A DNA stretch of 8,324 nucleotides, taken from Anaerolineae bacterium (GTDB lineage: Bacteria > Chloroflexota > Anaerolineae > UBA1429). Position numbers and translations under genes: made by a program. A model generated the notes under the pieces. That model ran no database searches and had not been told where the DNA came from. It was given only the letters and a program-made list of their open reading frames with translations. Numbering within the stretch: position 1 is the first letter of the stretch; every line of letters starts with the position of its first letter. Location: contig SKRJ01000211.1 of the NCBI GenBank assembly GCA_007118555.1, positions 1 through 8,324 of the forward strand, written 5' to 3'. Below are positions 7,416 through 8,324 of this stretch, piece after piece.

Positions 7416-8206
7416 TACAGGGGCACCTCGGATTCGGAAGAGTCGAACTGGGCCAGCAACTCGTTGTGCACCCGCTCTCGAATCTGCAAAAGCTGCTGAC
7501 GGACGCTATTGTCGATGAGTCTGTGGGCCAGGCGCACCGAAAGCCCAGCGATCAACGCCGGGTTGATCGTGATCTGTAGCTCGACCCGTCTGTCAATCAG
7601 CGATGACAGGGTATCGGTCAGCGTCCGTATCTGCTCCTCGGTGAGCTCGACCGGCGTCTCTACCATGGCGGTCGGATGGCGGCCGGCCATGGTCTCACGA
7701 TAGACCTCGATCTCTGGTTGGGGAATCTGAAAGATGCTGGCGGCAAAGTTGGTCACCAGATCATCATGGGTGCGCCGCGTGGTCACGGCCTGCACCACAT
7801 TGCCCGAGAGGGCCAGGATCGTGTCCAGCACGTCATCATAGTGGCGCGCCAGGACCTCGTCCCGTTGGCGAAGCAGGTCGGCCCGCATAACCTCCGTGAT
7901 AGCATCGATGCGCTCGCGGGCATCGGCGATGATCTGGGCCGCCCGCTCCCCTGCCTCGACCTCGGCGGCATGAATGATCTCTTCTGCCTCACGCTCGGCA
8001 TTGTTGCGGCGGATCTCCCACTCACGGCGCATGCGGGCTGCCTCTGCCTCCTGATCCTCGGCGGCCTGACGTGTCTCGCTGAGGTTGCGTCCCCGCTCTG
8101 TAAGCTTGGCTCGCAACGGCTTGAACAGCAAATAGTTCAGGATCACAAGGATCGCGACAAAGTTCAGGATCTGAAGCAGCAGGGTCAGCCAGTCAAGATC
8201 AAGCAT
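7415..8206 (-). CDS. atpF: F0 subunit b fused to a delta-like C-terminal domain
   Basis: Subunit b is the peripheral stalk that holds the F1 head against the rotating ring. This 263-residue form is much longer than normal b (about 156-170). It has one membrane helix (about 5-28), a charged coiled coil rich in Glu, Arg and Ala (about 32-125), a linker, and a domain at about 180-250 (VETPVELTEEQIRTL, then VELQITINPALIAGLSVRL and HRLIDNSVRQQL). That domain resembles the C-terminal domain of the delta/OSCP subunit (family pattern: D-P-x-L-I-G-G-x-x-V-R-x-G...I-D-x-S-V). The six-helix N-terminal domain of delta appears to be missing, since the 126-179 segment is too short. The ATG follows the atpE stop by 10 bases, with the G-rich AGGGGG (complement of 8213-8218) between. 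Larger b and no delta gene is reported for N-ATPases; actinobacterial b-delta fusions are a looser parallel. Confidence 0.9.
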   Translation of the reverse strand: MLDLDWLTLLLQILNFVAILVILNYLLFKPLRAKLTERGRNLSETRQAAEDQEAEAARMRREWEIRRNNAEREAEEIIHAAEVEAGERAAQIIADARERIDAITEVMRADLLRQRDEVLARHYDDVLDTILALSGNVVQAVTTRRTHDDLVTNFAASIFQIPQPEIEVYRETMAGRHPTAMVETPVELTEEQIRTLTDTLSSLIDRRVELQITINPALIAGLSVRLAHRLIDNSVRQQLLQIRERVHNELLAQFDSSESEVPL

Positions 8207-8216
8207 TCACGGCCCC

Positions 8217-8324
8217 CTATGGTGCGAACAGTCCAGCGAAAGGATTCGCAAAGATCAGAATCAGGCAGATCAACAACACATAGATGGCGGTGGACTCGAG
8301 GATGGCCAGGACGACAAAGAGCAA
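8217..8324 (-). CDS. atpE: F0 subunit c, C-terminal part (cut by window edge)
   Basis: Subunit c forms the ion-carrying rotor ring in the membrane. Only the last 35 codons and the TAG stop (8219-8217) are present, all in the second membrane helix: LLFVVLAILESTAIY followed by VLLICLILIFANPF. The essential carboxylate is the Glu of ESTAIY. Glu-Ser-Thr-x-x-Tyr lines up with E65, S66, T67 and Y70 of the Ilyobacter tartaricus Na+-binding c subunit, so Na+ coupling is plausible. The first helix, which should carry the remaining ligand (Gln32 in Ilyobacter), lies outside the window. The gene sits 10 bases upstream of atpF, as in an atp operon. Confidence 0.93.
   Translation of the reverse strand: MLFVVLAILESTAIYVLLICLILIFANPFAGLFAP

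Overview
The window is a compact, GC-rich bacterial segment in which every supported gene lies on the minus strand. Read in the direction of transcription (from 8324 down to 1) the order is: end of atpE (F0 subunit c), atpF (subunit b fused to a delta-like domain), atpA (F1 alpha, with a long N-terminal extension), atpG (F1 gamma), zwf (glucose-6-phosphate dehydrogenase), murA (UDP-GlcNAc enolpyruvyl transferase), an unrecognised six-helix membrane protein, and the first 111 codons of gyrB. The gyrase N-terminus, the promoter style and the gene content would fit a Chloroflexota-like bacterium, but this is an impression from a few protein sequences and not a firm placement.

Region 4727-8324 is the 3' half of an ATP synthase operon. 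The order c, b, alpha, gamma, with gamma last and no beta (atpD) or epsilon (atpC) gene after it, differs from the usual a-c-b-delta-alpha-gamma-beta-epsilon layout. It matches the end of the 'N-ATPase' operons (atpDCQRBEFAG), in which beta and epsilon come first. There is no separate delta gene: AtpF carries a membrane helix, a long coiled coil and a C-terminal domain resembling the delta/OSCP C-terminal domain. The visible end of subunit c carries Glu-Ser-Thr-x-x-Tyr, the arrangement of Na+ ligands known from Ilyobacter-type rotor rings. AtpA has about 80-110 residues ahead of its conserved core. The genes overlap by 1 base or sit 1-10 bases apart, so they are almost certainly co-translated.

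Region 2765-4726 holds zwf, with a good extended -10 promoter in the 212-base gap after atpG. A 256-base gap with a hairpin and no convincing gene separates zwf from murA. Zwf is full length with intact nucleotide and substrate motifs, except for a Val in place of the usual acidic residue after the DHYLGK active-site peptide.

Region 1-2764 holds murA (all key residues present, including the fosfomycin-target Cys), a 155-base gap, and then the membrane protein gene. That gene has a GTG start, a strong ribosome binding site and a promoter whose -10 is embedded in a 17-base palindrome. It is followed after only 5 bases by gyrB, so the two are probably one transcription unit.

No CRISPR array, tRNA, rRNA, insertion sequence or phage gene was seen. 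The most distinctive content is the unusual ATPase architecture (b-delta fusion together with an extended alpha N-terminus). No wholly new system could be supported.
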